Shown in pieces: positions 54,165 to 62,936 of a DNA stretch of 64,000 nucleotides (position 1 is the first letter of the stretch; the number at the start of each line of letters is the position of its first letter). The position numbers and the translations under genes were made by a program. Origin of the DNA: Bacteroidota bacterium (GTDB taxonomy: Bacteria > Bacteroidota > Ignavibacteria > Tepidaquicellales > Tepidaquicellaceae); NCBI GenBank assembly GCA_018266835.1, contig JAFDZP010000001.1:61202-125201 (forward strand). Reading direction: 5' to 3'. The notes below the pieces were generated by a model, which had not been told where the DNA came from, made no database searches, and saw only the letters and a program-made list of their open reading frames with translations.

Positions 54165-55067
54165 ATGCTAAGATTTAAAGCAGACAGAAAAACCTTAATT
54201 TTCATGTTCATCACAACTTCACTGTTAATTGTACAGTGGAATTACAGCACACTTGACCAGGGAAATTTTAGCGCAATAAATATCTTCCTGTTCATTTGGG
54301 CAATGTTCATGGCAGTTACAGTAGCAACTATGACTCACAATCATAACCACCTCCCTATGTGGAAAAATAAATTTCTTAACATCTTGACTGACTGGTGGCT
54401 AACTTGCTTTTATGGTTTCCCTGTTTTCGCTTGGATTCCGACACATAATAAAAACCATCACAGATTAAATAATAAAGAAGGCGATTACACGATTACTTAC
54501 AGATTCAGTGAGAAGAATAATTTTTTCACTCTCATTTCTTATCCTACTATAAGCGGATTTTATCAGCAGAAAGCTATTAAAGACCATCTTAGCGAATTAA
54601 GAAAAACAAATAAAGAAAAATTCTATTTATGCCTTGCACAATATGCAGTGCTTGGAATTTTCATAGCTGCATTTTTATTACTAGACTGGAAAAAAGCATT
54701 ATTGTATGTAGTTATTCCGCAGCAGTTTTCTTTATTCAGTGTTTTGATTTTTAATTATCTTCAGCACGTTCATGCCGATGAAGAATCTGAAACAGATCAC
54801 TCACGAAATTTTGTCGGCGGTTTGAATTTCTTCTTATTCAATAATGGATTTCATACAGTCCATCATGACAGAGCCGGATTGCACTGGAGTGAAGCTCCAG
54901 CAGCACATGCGAAAATTGCTCATAAGATTGACCCGGAATTAAATCAGAGAAGTTTCTGGTGGTATATTATTAAGACTTATTTCATTGGTCCTTTAACACC
55001 AAAAGCCAGAAGAGAGAGAAGCAGAAGATTAGACAGAATTGCTAAACAGAAAATGCAATCTGCTTAA
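54165..55067 (+). CDS. Membrane fatty-acid desaturase
   Basis: Di-iron membrane desaturase of 300 aa. Histidine boxes: HNHNH at 58-62, HNKNHH at 94-99, and HTVHH at 230-234, plus QHVH at 200-203. Two hydrophobic pairs precede and follow the boxes. Unusually short N-terminal cytosolic part. It probably introduces double bonds into acyl lipids and adjusts membrane fluidity; the position of the bond and the electron donor are unknown. A terminator follows. Confidence 0.88.
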   Translation: MLRFKADRKTLIFMFITTSLLIVQWNYSTLDQGNFSAINIFLFIWAMFMAVTVATMTHNHNHLPMWKNKFLNILTDWWLTCFYGFPVFAWIPTHNKNHHRLNNKEGDYTITYRFSEKNNFFTLISYPTISGFYQQKAIKDHLSELRKTNKEKFYLCLAQYAVLGIFIAAFLLLDWKKALLYVVIPQQFSLFSVLIFNYLQHVHADEESETDHSRNFVGGLNFFLFNNGFHTVHHDRAGLHWSEAPAAHAKIAHKIDPELNQRSFWWYIIKTYFIGPLTPKARRERSRRLDRIAKQKMQSA

Positions 55068-55097
55068 TCAAGTAAGATAAATTTAGATATAAAATAA

Positions 55098-55131
55098 AAA
55101 ATCCTGCTATGAAAATTCACGGCAGGATTTT
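55098..55131. terminator. Bidirectional terminator
   Basis: AAAATCCTGC (55098-55107) with GCAGGATTTT (55122-55131), with a small inner TGAA/TTCA pair, flanked by A-run and T-run. Between the convergent desaturase and tlpA-like genes. Confidence 0.88.
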
Positions 55132-55154
55132 TTTATATATAAATAAATTTTAAC

Positions 55155-55643
55155 TTACTGCTTTACTTCATCGAAAGCTTTTTTGAATTCTTTTTCAGTC
55201 TGCTTACCGATTAAGCTTTTTACTAATTTCCCATCCTTAAAAAAGAAAGTAGAAGGAATCGCTCCCTCCCAGTTTTTATCCAGCATCATTATCAGTTTTT
55301 CATCTTTATCGAACGAATTATAGTATGTGACAAAATCCACATTATTCTTTGCAAGGAACGGTTTTGTTTTTGTTTCAAGGTCACCTTTTTCATCCAGTGA
55401 AATCAGTACCAGATTTGCAACATCTTTGTTTTCCTTTCCGAATTTAACAAGGTCAGGAAACTCCTCTTTACAAGGACTGCACCAATAAGCCCAAAGGTTA
55501 ACTATAACAATTTTATCGTCGCTGTTTTTAAGCAGCTTTGAAACCATCTCTTCATTTTTCAGCGGCTGAATTTCCTGAGCATTTGCAAAGCTGAAGGAAA
55601 CTAAAAGAGCTGAGAGAAGGAATAAATTTTTTAGTATTTTCAT
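55155..55643 (-). CDS. Exported TlpA-like thiol-disulfide protein
   Basis: 162 aa with a signal peptide (residues 1-22, ending NAQ). Thioredoxin fold with the active site WCSPC (Cys55 and Cys58) and a cis-Pro region IPSTFFF. It acts in the periplasm as a reductant or oxidant of cysteines, for example in cytochrome maturation. It lies 18 nt after the redoxin gene, which suggests a shared operon and pathway. Confidence 0.92.
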   Translation of the reverse strand: MKILKNLFLLSALLVSFSFANAQEIQPLKNEEMVSKLLKNSDDKIVIVNLWAYWCSPCKEEFPDLVKFGKENKDVANLVLISLDEKGDLETKTKPFLAKNNVDFVTYYNSFDKDEKLIMMLDKNWEGAIPSTFFFKDGKLVKSLIGKQTEKEFKKAFDEVKQ

Positions 55644-55660
55644 TTATAATTTTATAAAAA

Positions 55661-56251
55661 TTATTTTCTTTTGATTCCGCATCCGAACGAAACTGTTGTT
55701 GATTTTGCAACAGGCCTTCCTGCAAGTAAATCGTCTAATGCATTTTTTAAATCAGAAGAAGTAACGTTTGCTTCATCTCTGTCGTTATCAATTCTTCCGT
55801 GGTAAACTAATGTCATATTCTTATCTACAACAAAAACTTCAGGTGTTTTTTGCGCGCCGAATAAATCAGCTACAACACTTCCGTTATCTTTTAAAACAGG
55901 GAAAGGATATCCTTTTTCTGTTTTGTGATTTTTAACTTCTTCTGTTGACTCGTTATTGTTTGAATTAACTGCCCAGAAAGAAACACCCTTTGGCATATAT
56001 TCACCTGCAAGTGAGTTAATTCTTGAAGTATATGGCTGAACGTTAGGGCAGACAGTTGACCAGAACATAATAACTGTATATTCCGAGCCGCTGTTGGAAA
56101 GCGAATATGTATGACCATCAAAATTTTTAATAGTAAAATCACTTACTTTATCACCGATTTTTAAATCAGATGGATTTCCTGCTGAATAAGAAAGTGAAGT
56201 AACAGCAAAAGTGAGAAGAACTAAGAAAATTACTGATTTTAACTTTGACAT
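55661..56251 (-). CDS. Exported peroxiredoxin-like redoxin
   Basis: 196 aa, signal peptide (residues 1-24). Family pattern of PRX-like redoxins: KIGDKVSDFTIKNFDG, then IMFWSTVCPNVQPYTSRINSL with a lone Cys68, AVNSNNNESTEE, TPEVFVVDKNMTLVYHGRID, and the C-terminal VSFGCGIKRK with Cys191, which mirrors the PSIGCNIKWK ending of the family. There is no CxxC. It may reduce peroxides or work with the neighbouring TlpA-like protein as reductant. Confidence 0.88.
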   Translation of the reverse strand: MSKLKSVIFLVLLTFAVTSLSYSAGNPSDLKIGDKVSDFTIKNFDGHTYSLSNSGSEYTVIMFWSTVCPNVQPYTSRINSLAGEYMPKGVSFWAVNSNNNESTEEVKNHKTEKGYPFPVLKDNGSVVADLFGAQKTPEVFVVDKNMTLVYHGRIDNDRDEANVTSSDLKNALDDLLAGRPVAKSTTVSFGCGIKRK

Positions 56252-56458
56252 TGTTTGATATCTCCTTGGTTGGTTTTTAAAGTTTTAGTTAATAACGATT
56301 TATAAATAAAAAAGTTCACTGAAAACTGATATAAATCATTTTTTATGCCCATAATTTTATCGATTTTTACATAGAAATAAAACTTAATTAATAATCCGTT
56401 TACTTCATTTAATCTTAAAAATATATGAGGTATTTTATAAACATAAATTCATAACTCC

Positions 56459-57766
56459 ATGATACACGAATATGCAAGCAGGATAGTTAATCCCGAAAAA
56501 GCTGTTGAAATTGTAAAATCAGGCGATAGAGTATACTTACACGCTAATAGCTGTTACCCTGAATTACTTGTAAAAGCACTTTGCAATAGATATAACGAGC
56601 TTAATAATGTGGAAATTTGTCACTTAACATCATTTACTACTGCTCCTTATGTAAATCCTGAAATGGAAGGCCATTTCCGTCACAATGCACTTTTTACCGG
56701 AAATAATGTTAGAAAAGCAGTACAAGCCGGAAAGGCAGATTTTACTCCAATATTTCTATCAGAAATTCCGATATTATTTGAGAGCGGAAGATTCCCGATT
56801 GATGTTTGTTTTCTTCATCTTTCAATGCCCGATGCTCATGGTTATTGTTCCTTCGGAGTAAGTAACGAGTGTACAAAAGTTGCTGCGGAAAATTCAAAAA
56901 TTATTGTTGCCCAGCTAAATAAAAAAATGCCAAGAGTTCTTGGTGATAATTTTATTCACATTGATAAAATTGATTACATAGTTGAGTGTGATATAGATCT
57001 TCCTGAGCTTCCGATGGTTGACCCGAACATGGGTAAAGAAGAGAAAGCTGTTTACAGAAAAATAGCGGAGAACATTTCAACTTTAATTAAAGACGGTGAT
57101 ACTTTACAAATGGGTATCGGCGCAATTCCTGACGCAGTACTTCCTTATCTGAGAGAAAAAAATGATTTGGGAATTCATACCGAAATGTTTTCAGACAGCT
57201 TAATAGATTTAATAGAGCTTGGTGTTGTAAACGGTGACAGAAAAACTTTACTCCCCGGCAAAGTGGTATCAAGCTTTGTCATCGGAACGAAAAAAATATT
57301 CGATTATATTGATGATAATTCTCTGATTGAATTCAGAACGTCAAAGTTTGTTAACGATCCTTTCACTATAGCCAGAAATGACAACATGATTTCAATAAAC
57401 TCATGCATAGAAGTTGATATAACTGGACAAGTATGCGCAGATTCTATAGGACATAAGATTTATTCGGGATTCGGCGGACAGGTTGACTTTATCCGGGGTT
57501 CGGCAAGAAGCAAAAACGGTAAACCAATTATGGCATTTGCATCTACTGCAAAAGGGGATACAATTTCTAAGATAAAACCGTTCTTAACTCCCGGTGCAGG
57601 TGTAACTACTTCAAGAGGCGATGTTCATTTTGTTATTACTGAATTCGGTATTGCTGATTTATTCGGCAAGACTTTAAGGCAAAGAGCAGAGTTGTTAATA
57701 AATATTGCTCATCCGAATTTCAGAGATGAACTGACACAAAAAGCAAAAGAATTAAATTATTTATAG
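56459..57766 (+). CDS. Acetyl-CoA hydrolase/4-hydroxybutyrate CoA-transferase-like
   Basis: 435 aa. Family I CoA-transferase: VYLHANSCYPELLVKAL (N-terminal domain), FLSEIPILFESG, LQMGIGAIPDAVLPYL, and the C-terminal FGGQVDFIRGS and PGAGVTTSRGDVHFVITEFG with the adenine/CoA-binding shape. Activity could be acetate or 4-hydroxybutyrate CoA transfer; the substrate cannot be told. It is 27 nt ahead of queC but unrelated in job. Confidence 0.9.
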   Translation: MIHEYASRIVNPEKAVEIVKSGDRVYLHANSCYPELLVKALCNRYNELNNVEICHLTSFTTAPYVNPEMEGHFRHNALFTGNNVRKAVQAGKADFTPIFLSEIPILFESGRFPIDVCFLHLSMPDAHGYCSFGVSNECTKVAAENSKIIVAQLNKKMPRVLGDNFIHIDKIDYIVECDIDLPELPMVDPNMGKEEKAVYRKIAENISTLIKDGDTLQMGIGAIPDAVLPYLREKNDLGIHTEMFSDSLIDLIELGVVNGDRKTLLPGKVVSSFVIGTKKIFDYIDDNSLIEFRTSKFVNDPFTIARNDNMISINSCIEVDITGQVCADSIGHKIYSGFGGQVDFIRGSARSKNGKPIMAFASTAKGDTISKIKPFLTPGAGVTTSRGDVHFVITEFGIADLFGKTLRQRAELLINIAHPNFRDELTQKAKELNYL

Positions 57767-57792
57767 AATAGAATAATAACCTGAATTATATA

Positions 57793-58482
57793 TTGAGTAA
57801 AAAAGAACTGGCAATTGTACTTGTAAGCGGAGGAATGGACAGTGCATTAACAGCTGCATACGCCGCAAAAAAATATGACCTGGCTTTTCTGCACATAAAC
57901 TACGGGCAGAAAACAGAGAAGAGAGAATTGAAAGCTTTCAAGGATATTGCAAGATATTATCACGTCAAAAAAAGATTAGTTGTTGATATAAGATACCTCA
58001 GAGATATCGGCGGTTCATCTTTAACTGATTCACATATAAAAATAGAAAAGGCTGATTTAAAAAATAAAAGTGTTCCGAATTCATATGTCCCTTTTCGCAA
58101 TGCAAACATACTTGCAATTGCAACAAGCTGGGCAGAGGTTATAGGTGCAAAACATATTTATATTGGAGCAGTTGAGGAAGATTCAAGCGGATATCCGGAC
58201 TGCAGAAAAGATTTTTTTGATGCATACAATAAGATGATTGATAAAGGCACAAAGCCTTCGACGAAGATTAAAATAGAAACACCGATAATTAATTTATCAA
58301 AGAAAGAAATAGTTTTAAAATCAGTTCAGATGAAATCACCGATTCATCTGACATGGTCATGTTATAAAAGCAATACTGAGGCTTGCGGCGAGTGCGACAG
58401 CTGCGCTTTGAGGCTCAGAGGATTTCAGTTAGCAAAAACGGAAGACCCCATTCCTTACAAGAAACGACCATTTTACAACTAA
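57793..58482 (+). CDS. queC: 7-cyano-7-deazaguanine synthase QueC
   Basis: ATP-dependent formation of preQ0 from 7-carboxy-7-deazaguanine. 229 aa, TTG start. PP-loop SGGMDS at 12-17, INYGQKTEKRELKA, NSYVPFRNANILAIAT and GAVEEDSSGYPDC, then the zinc cysteines in CYKSNTEACGECDSCALR. Complete. Together with queD (44.1 kb) and tgt (6.1 kb) it supplies three queuosine steps; queE and queF are not in the window. Confidence 0.96.
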   Translation: MSKKELAIVLVSGGMDSALTAAYAAKKYDLAFLHINYGQKTEKRELKAFKDIARYYHVKKRLVVDIRYLRDIGGSSLTDSHIKIEKADLKNKSVPNSYVPFRNANILAIATSWAEVIGAKHIYIGAVEEDSSGYPDCRKDFFDAYNKMIDKGTKPSTKIKIETPIINLSKKEIVLKSVQMKSPIHLTWSCYKSNTEACGECDSCALRLRGFQLAKTEDPIPYKKRPFYN

Positions 58483-58491
58483 ACTATTCTA

Positions 58492-59622
58492 ATGAAAGAT
58501 AGTAAAGTCCTGAAAATTGCCGCTATCCTATTTATTCTGGGGGTAACATTTTTTGCGCTTAAAACACTGCAGGAAATATTGCTGCCGTTTTTTATTGCAG
58601 TGATAATTGCTTTTATATTCGAGCCGTTCTTTGAATTATTAAAGAAGAAAAAAGTCCCGTCCTTTCTTGCAATAATTATTGTTATACTTTGTATCGTAAT
58701 AATTGCAAATATTACAAGCATATTTGTACTCACAAGTATCGGACCTTTCACAGCAGGAATTCCCAAGTATCAGGATAAGTTTACTTCTCTTATTGAGTAC
58801 GCAACGAACTCATTGAAAAATTTCGGATTCGATGCTAATGCTTTTAAGGAATCCATGAACCTGAAAAATCTTGTAAAGGATAGTTCAGTTCAGGGATGGA
58901 TTACTTCTTTGTTCACAAGCATAGCCGGAATTTTTGGAGACTTCGTTCTTATAATTATATACGTTGCCTTTATTCTTTCCGAGTTAGGCAGTCTGAAACG
59001 CAGAGTGTTAAGAGCTTTTTCCGAAGAGCGCGCAAGGACGATTGCAAAAACTATGGGAGATATTTTCCTTGATGTAAGAAGATACATAGTAGGGAAGACA
59101 CTTATAAATCTGATTCACGCAATTGTAATCGGAATTATTTTATGGGCATTCAATGTTGATTTTTATATCGTCTGGGCGTTTCTTTCATTTTTAATGAATT
59201 ACATTCCTACAATTGGCTCTATGATTGCAACAGTGCTGCCATTTATGACAGCTTTGGTTCAGTTTGATAGTTTCGGAGTAGCAATTGTTATATTGATAAT
59301 TTTAATAGTTCTTGCAAACGTAGTTGGAAACGTAATTGAGCCTCAGGTTTTGGGGGATAAATTGGATTTAAGTCCAATTTTATTATTACTATCTTTGATA
59401 TTGTGGGGATATATCTGGGGAATTATGGGTATGATTCTATCTATTCCAATTATGTCCATGATAAAAATTGTTCTGATGAATTTTGAATCGACACGTCCTG
59501 TGGCAATATTAATGAGTTATAACCAGAGTTCGATAACAGATATAAAAGAAAAACAAAAATATACACACGTTATAAAAAAGATACTCAAAGGAAAAAAGAA
59601 AGATGATAACAGTAAAAATTAA
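58492..59622 (+). CDS. AI-2E family transporter
   Basis: 376-aa integral membrane protein with about eight helices (FILGVTFFALKTLQEILLPF, PSFLAIIIVILCIVIIANI at the N-terminus) and the family pattern IGSMIATVLPFMTALVQF and VGNVIEPQVLGDKLDLSPI. Named for an AI-2 exporter homologue, but most members export other solutes. The lysine-rich C-terminal tail overlaps the small antitoxin-like gene by 20 nt. Confidence 0.92.
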   Translation: MKDSKVLKIAAILFILGVTFFALKTLQEILLPFFIAVIIAFIFEPFFELLKKKKVPSFLAIIIVILCIVIIANITSIFVLTSIGPFTAGIPKYQDKFTSLIEYATNSLKNFGFDANAFKESMNLKNLVKDSSVQGWITSLFTSIAGIFGDFVLIIIYVAFILSELGSLKRRVLRAFSEERARTIAKTMGDIFLDVRRYIVGKTLINLIHAIVIGIILWAFNVDFYIVWAFLSFLMNYIPTIGSMIATVLPFMTALVQFDSFGVAIVILIILIVLANVVGNVIEPQVLGDKLDLSPILLLLSLILWGYIWGIMGMILSIPIMSMIKIVLMNFESTRPVAILMSYNQSSITDIKEKQKYTHVIKKILKGKKKDDNSKN

Positions 59623-59830
59623 GAATATAAGAGACAAAGAAATTACAGCGGATAACATTGACGAAGCTATGTATAAATTGGCAGAAGAGAAAAAAACATC
59701 AGACTCCAAGATAATCAATGCAGCTAAATCTGTTTCTGATCATTCCGGTTTATATGAATCAATTAAAGATAAAATTTCGAAAGTCAATGGTTATCAAAAA
59801 ATTTCGAAAGATGAAATGAATGAACGATAA
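59603..59830 (+). CDS. Small putative antitoxin preceding a PIN gene
   Basis: 75-aa protein, N-terminal strand-rich MITVKIKNIRDKEITADNID and a helical KTSDSKIINAAKSVSDHSGL. It overlaps the AI-2E gene end by 20 nt and the PIN toxin start by 11 nt. No clear DNA-binding motif; size, order and overlap fit the antitoxin of a type II pair, but family is not recognised. Confidence 0.6.
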   Translation: MITVKIKNIRDKEITADNIDEAMYKLAEEKKTSDSKIINAAKSVSDHSGLYESIKDKISKVNGYQKISKDEMNER

Positions 59831-60254
59831 GATATTTATTGATACAAACATCTGGGTATATTTTTGGTTAAAAGATGAAACAAATCAAGTAAATGATAAG
59901 AACAAATTTATAGTAAATTACTTGGATAAACAGAGAGAAGAAAATAATCAAATTTTCTCAAGCATACAGATTTTTAATGAATTGTCCAATGTATTTCTGA
60001 AAAAGTATAAGTTAGATTTTGAAATAGTTAAATATTACCTGGGATTTACTAAAGAACTTACTGAAATTATTTCAATAGAATTTGAAGATATTCTTAAAGC
60101 AATAGATATTAAACAAAAATATAACTTAAGTTACTTCGACTCATTGATGATTCAAAGTGCTTTGAAAACGAATTGTACAATACTTTACTCTGAAGATTTA
60201 AATCACAATCAGATTTTTGAAAACAAATTAAAGGTAGTTAATCCTTTCAAATAA
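59820..60254 (+). CDS. PIN-domain toxin (VapC-like)
   Basis: 144-aa ribonuclease-like toxin. Acidic residues of the PIN fold: Asp8 in FIDTNIWVYF, Glu54 in IFNELSNVF, Asp107 in SYFDSLMIQSAL and Asp126 in ILYSEDLNHNQ. The N-terminal pattern KIFIDTN is classic. Start codon overlaps the preceding 75-aa gene by 11 nt. Low G+C compared with pckA next door. Confidence 0.88.
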   Translation: MNDKIFIDTNIWVYFWLKDETNQVNDKNKFIVNYLDKQREENNQIFSSIQIFNELSNVFLKKYKLDFEIVKYYLGFTKELTEIISIEFEDILKAIDIKQKYNLSYFDSLMIQSALKTNCTILYSEDLNHNQIFENKLKVVNPFK

Positions 60255-60296
60255 AATTTTTTATTCAATAAAACATATAAAACTACAGGAGAAAAA

Positions 60297-62042
60297 ATGC
60301 CCTACTCAATGAAGTTGAAAGATTGGGTGCAGGAGTGCGCCGATCTTTGTAAACCCGATGCCATTTACTGGTGCAATGGTTCAGATGAAGAATATCAAAT
60401 GCTCGTTAATAAAATGCTTGAAGACGGTACTTTTCATAAACTAAATGAGAAGACCTATCCGAACAGCTATCTATCATATTCAAATCCAAACGATGTTGCC
60501 CGCGTTGAGCACTGCACATTTATTTGTACAAAAGATCAAAAAGATGCAGGTGTAACAAACAACTGGAAATCACCCGATGAGATGAAATCCATGATGAGAG
60601 AAATCTATGATGGCTGTATGAAGGGACGTACTATGTACGTTGTTCCTTACGTAATGGGTCCTTTAGGCGCTCCGGCCTCTAAGGTTGGCGTTGAACTCAC
60701 AGACTCACCTTATGTAGTGGCCAACATGAAAATCATGACAAGAATGGGGCAGAAAGCTCTTGATCAGATGAAAGATGAATATGATTACGTTGCAGGTCTT
60801 CACTCAGTTGCTGATTGCAATCCTGAAAGAAGATATATCGCTCACTTCCCTGAAGAGTATCTGATATGGTCTGTTGGCTCAGGTTACGGTGGAAACGCAT
60901 TACTCGGTAAAAAGTGTTTTGCGCTTCGTATTGCTTCATGGCTTGCCAAACAGGAAGGCTGGATGGCAGAGCACATGCTTATCCTTGAGCTTGAAACACC
61001 TGACGGAAAGAAATCATACATCACAGCAGCTTTACCATCTGCCTGCGGAAAGACAAATCTTGCAATGATGGTTTCGGCTCTTGAAGACCAGGGCTACAAA
61101 GTAAAAACAGTCGGTGACGATATCGCATGGATGTACATCGGCGAAGACGGCAGATTATATGCTATCAATCCTGAAGCAGGATTTTTCGGAGTTGCTCCCG
61201 GAACAAACCCAAAGACAAATCCTAACGCAATTGCTTCACTTCACAAAAATGCAATCTTCACAAACGTTGCTCTCACAAAAGATAATGAGCCATGGTGGGA
61301 AGGCTTCACAAAAGAGAAACCTGAAGGCATGAAGGACTGGAAGGGCAATGATTACACAGGTGAAGGAAATGCTGCTCACCCGAATTCACGCTTCACAGCT
61401 CCTGCAGCACAATGCCCATGTATCTCTTCTGAATTTGAAAACCCGATGGGAGTTCCAATTGATGCTATTTTATTCGGCGCAAGAAGAGCTACAAACGTTC
61501 CGCTTGTATATGAAACATTTGACTGGCAGCATGGTGTATTCGTAGGCGCAACAATGTCATCTGAAACAACAGCAGCTGCAACAGGCGCAGTTGGTGTTAT
61601 CAGAAGAGACCCGTTTGCAATGCTTCCGTTCATCGGATACAATGCAGGTGATTACTTCCAGCACTGGCTTGATATGGGCAAGAAACTCGGTGATAAAGCA
61701 CCGAAGATATTTCACATCAACTGGTTCAGAACCGATGAGAACGGCAAATTCTTATGGCCGGGATTTGGTGAAAACGCCAGAGTTCTTAAATGGGTTTACG
61801 AAAGACTTCATGGCAAAACAGATGCAGTGAAAACAGCAATTGGTAATGTACCTACAGCTACCGGACTTGATACAACAGGACTTGATATGACAAAAGAACA
61901 AGTTGAAAAAGCACTTGAAGTTAAGAACGAAAACTGGAAAGGCGAACTTCCAGGTATGAAAGAATTCTTTGAAAAAGTCGGTGATGCTCTTCCTAAGGAA
62001 ATGTGGGATGAGTACCATGCACTTGAAAAAAGAATCGGATAA
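60297..62042 (+). CDS. pckA: Phosphoenolpyruvate carboxykinase (GTP)
   Basis: Decarboxylates and phosphorylates oxaloacetate to PEP using GTP, the gluconeogenic entry step. 581 aa. The P-loop motif PSACGKTNLAM is at 247-257; YGGNALLGKKCFALRI, SRFTAPAAQCP and WPGFGENARVLKW are family motifs of the GTP type rather than the ATP type. Shine-Dalgarno AGGAG before ATG 60297. Monocistronic with a terminator. Confidence 0.96.
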   Translation: MPYSMKLKDWVQECADLCKPDAIYWCNGSDEEYQMLVNKMLEDGTFHKLNEKTYPNSYLSYSNPNDVARVEHCTFICTKDQKDAGVTNNWKSPDEMKSMMREIYDGCMKGRTMYVVPYVMGPLGAPASKVGVELTDSPYVVANMKIMTRMGQKALDQMKDEYDYVAGLHSVADCNPERRYIAHFPEEYLIWSVGSGYGGNALLGKKCFALRIASWLAKQEGWMAEHMLILELETPDGKKSYITAALPSACGKTNLAMMVSALEDQGYKVKTVGDDIAWMYIGEDGRLYAINPEAGFFGVAPGTNPKTNPNAIASLHKNAIFTNVALTKDNEPWWEGFTKEKPEGMKDWKGNDYTGEGNAAHPNSRFTAPAAQCPCISSEFENPMGVPIDAILFGARRATNVPLVYETFDWQHGVFVGATMSSETTAAATGAVGVIRRDPFAMLPFIGYNAGDYFQHWLDMGKKLGDKAPKIFHINWFRTDENGKFLWPGFGENARVLKWVYERLHGKTDAVKTAIGNVPTATGLDTTGLDMTKEQVEKALEVKNENWKGELPGMKEFFEKVGDALPKEMWDEYHALEKRIG

Positions 62043-62072
62043 TAATAAATCTTATTAGTAATTTACAAATAT

Positions 62073-62106
62073 AAGCCCGCTTGAGATTTCTTAAGCGGGT
62101 TTTTTA
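62073..62106 (+). terminator. Terminator after pckA
   Basis: CCCGCTT (62076-62082) and AAGCGGG (62093-62099) around a 10-nt loop, extended by A-T pairs, then a run of T. Confidence 0.85.
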
Positions 62107-62122
62107 TAATTAAATTTTTTAA

Positions 62123-62350
62123 GTGCTAAGTACTAGAGAATTAAAATGTCCGGGCTGCGGAATAATGCATGGAGGTTCTTTTACTCCCGACCCAACCAAT
62201 CCGGATTGGGTGACTTGTGATATTTGCGGGAAAATCTTCAATATTTACGACGCTCAAATTGCCAATAAAATCCCCCGCACTGAAATTTACGGCATTCTTT
62301 TCATAATAATATTTGTTATTGTTTTATTTGTAATTGCCATAATTAGATAG
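62123..62350 (+). CDS. Small zinc-ribbon membrane protein
   Basis: 75 aa, GTG start. Residues 9-38 hold two CxxC pairs (CPGC and CDIC), a zinc ribbon; residues about 53-75 are one hydrophobic helix (IYGILFIIIFVIVLFVIAII). So a zinc-binding head with a C-terminal anchor. No known name. It lies just after the pckA terminator with a short spacer. Confidence 0.65.
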   Translation: MLSTRELKCPGCGIMHGGSFTPDPTNPDWVTCDICGKIFNIYDAQIANKIPRTEIYGILFIIIFVIVLFVIAIIR

Positions 62351-62510
62351 TTCAATCACTACATTTAAACTTATCTTACTATCATTTCTCCTACCAATTT
62401 CATTTTTTGATTTCTTTTTCAGGTAATAAACTCGTTGTGCTTTTGGCACGGAAAGTGAATAAAAGGGAATTAGAAAGCAAAACTAATTAACCCTATAAAC
62501 CCTAAACACC

Positions 62511-62768
62511 ATGTCAGTAGAATTCAACAAAATCGATAAGCCCTTTATTAAGATTACAAAAAAGTCTTCTAAAAGAACAGAAATGAAGTTCACATTTCAA
62601 AAAATGAACGACAATGAAGTTATGGTAATTTTATATGAAGATAATAACGAACTTCTTTCTTTCAAATGTTCCAATGTAAATTTCTCTCAGCTAAAAGAGT
62701 TTAATGATATAATAGCAACTAATCCTTTATTTTATATGAGCGCAGCTCCTGCAGGTTTAGTTTATTAA
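62511..62768 (+). CDS. Unknown 85-aa protein
   Basis: Soluble small protein with a strand-rich pattern (MKFTFQKMNDNEVMVILYED, then LLSFKCSNVNFSQLKEF) and a hydrophobic C-terminal tail (YMSAAPAGLVY). Single ORF with a good ATG context and its own terminator. No family recognised. Confidence 0.6.
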   Translation: MSVEFNKIDKPFIKITKKSSKRTEMKFTFQKMNDNEVMVILYEDNNELLSFKCSNVNFSQLKEFNDIIATNPLFYMSAAPAGLVY

Positions 62769-62805
62769 TCTTATAAATTTTTTTTCATTTCTTTTCCTTT
62801 CCTTA

Positions 62806-62844
62806 GAGCCCGCAGACGGGGGTAATATTTCTGCGGGTTTTTTT
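62806..62844 (+). terminator. Terminator after the 85-aa gene
   Basis: CCCGCAGA (62809-62816) pairs with TCTGCGGG (62830-62837), extended by a G-U pair; followed by seven T. Confidence 0.87.
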
Positions 62845-62936
62845 ATTTTGTATTATTAAGTACAAACTACTAAATTGCTCAAACCAAATTTCAATCTTAA
62901 TCTTTAATTTACTTTAATAATTATCAGGGGGATAAC

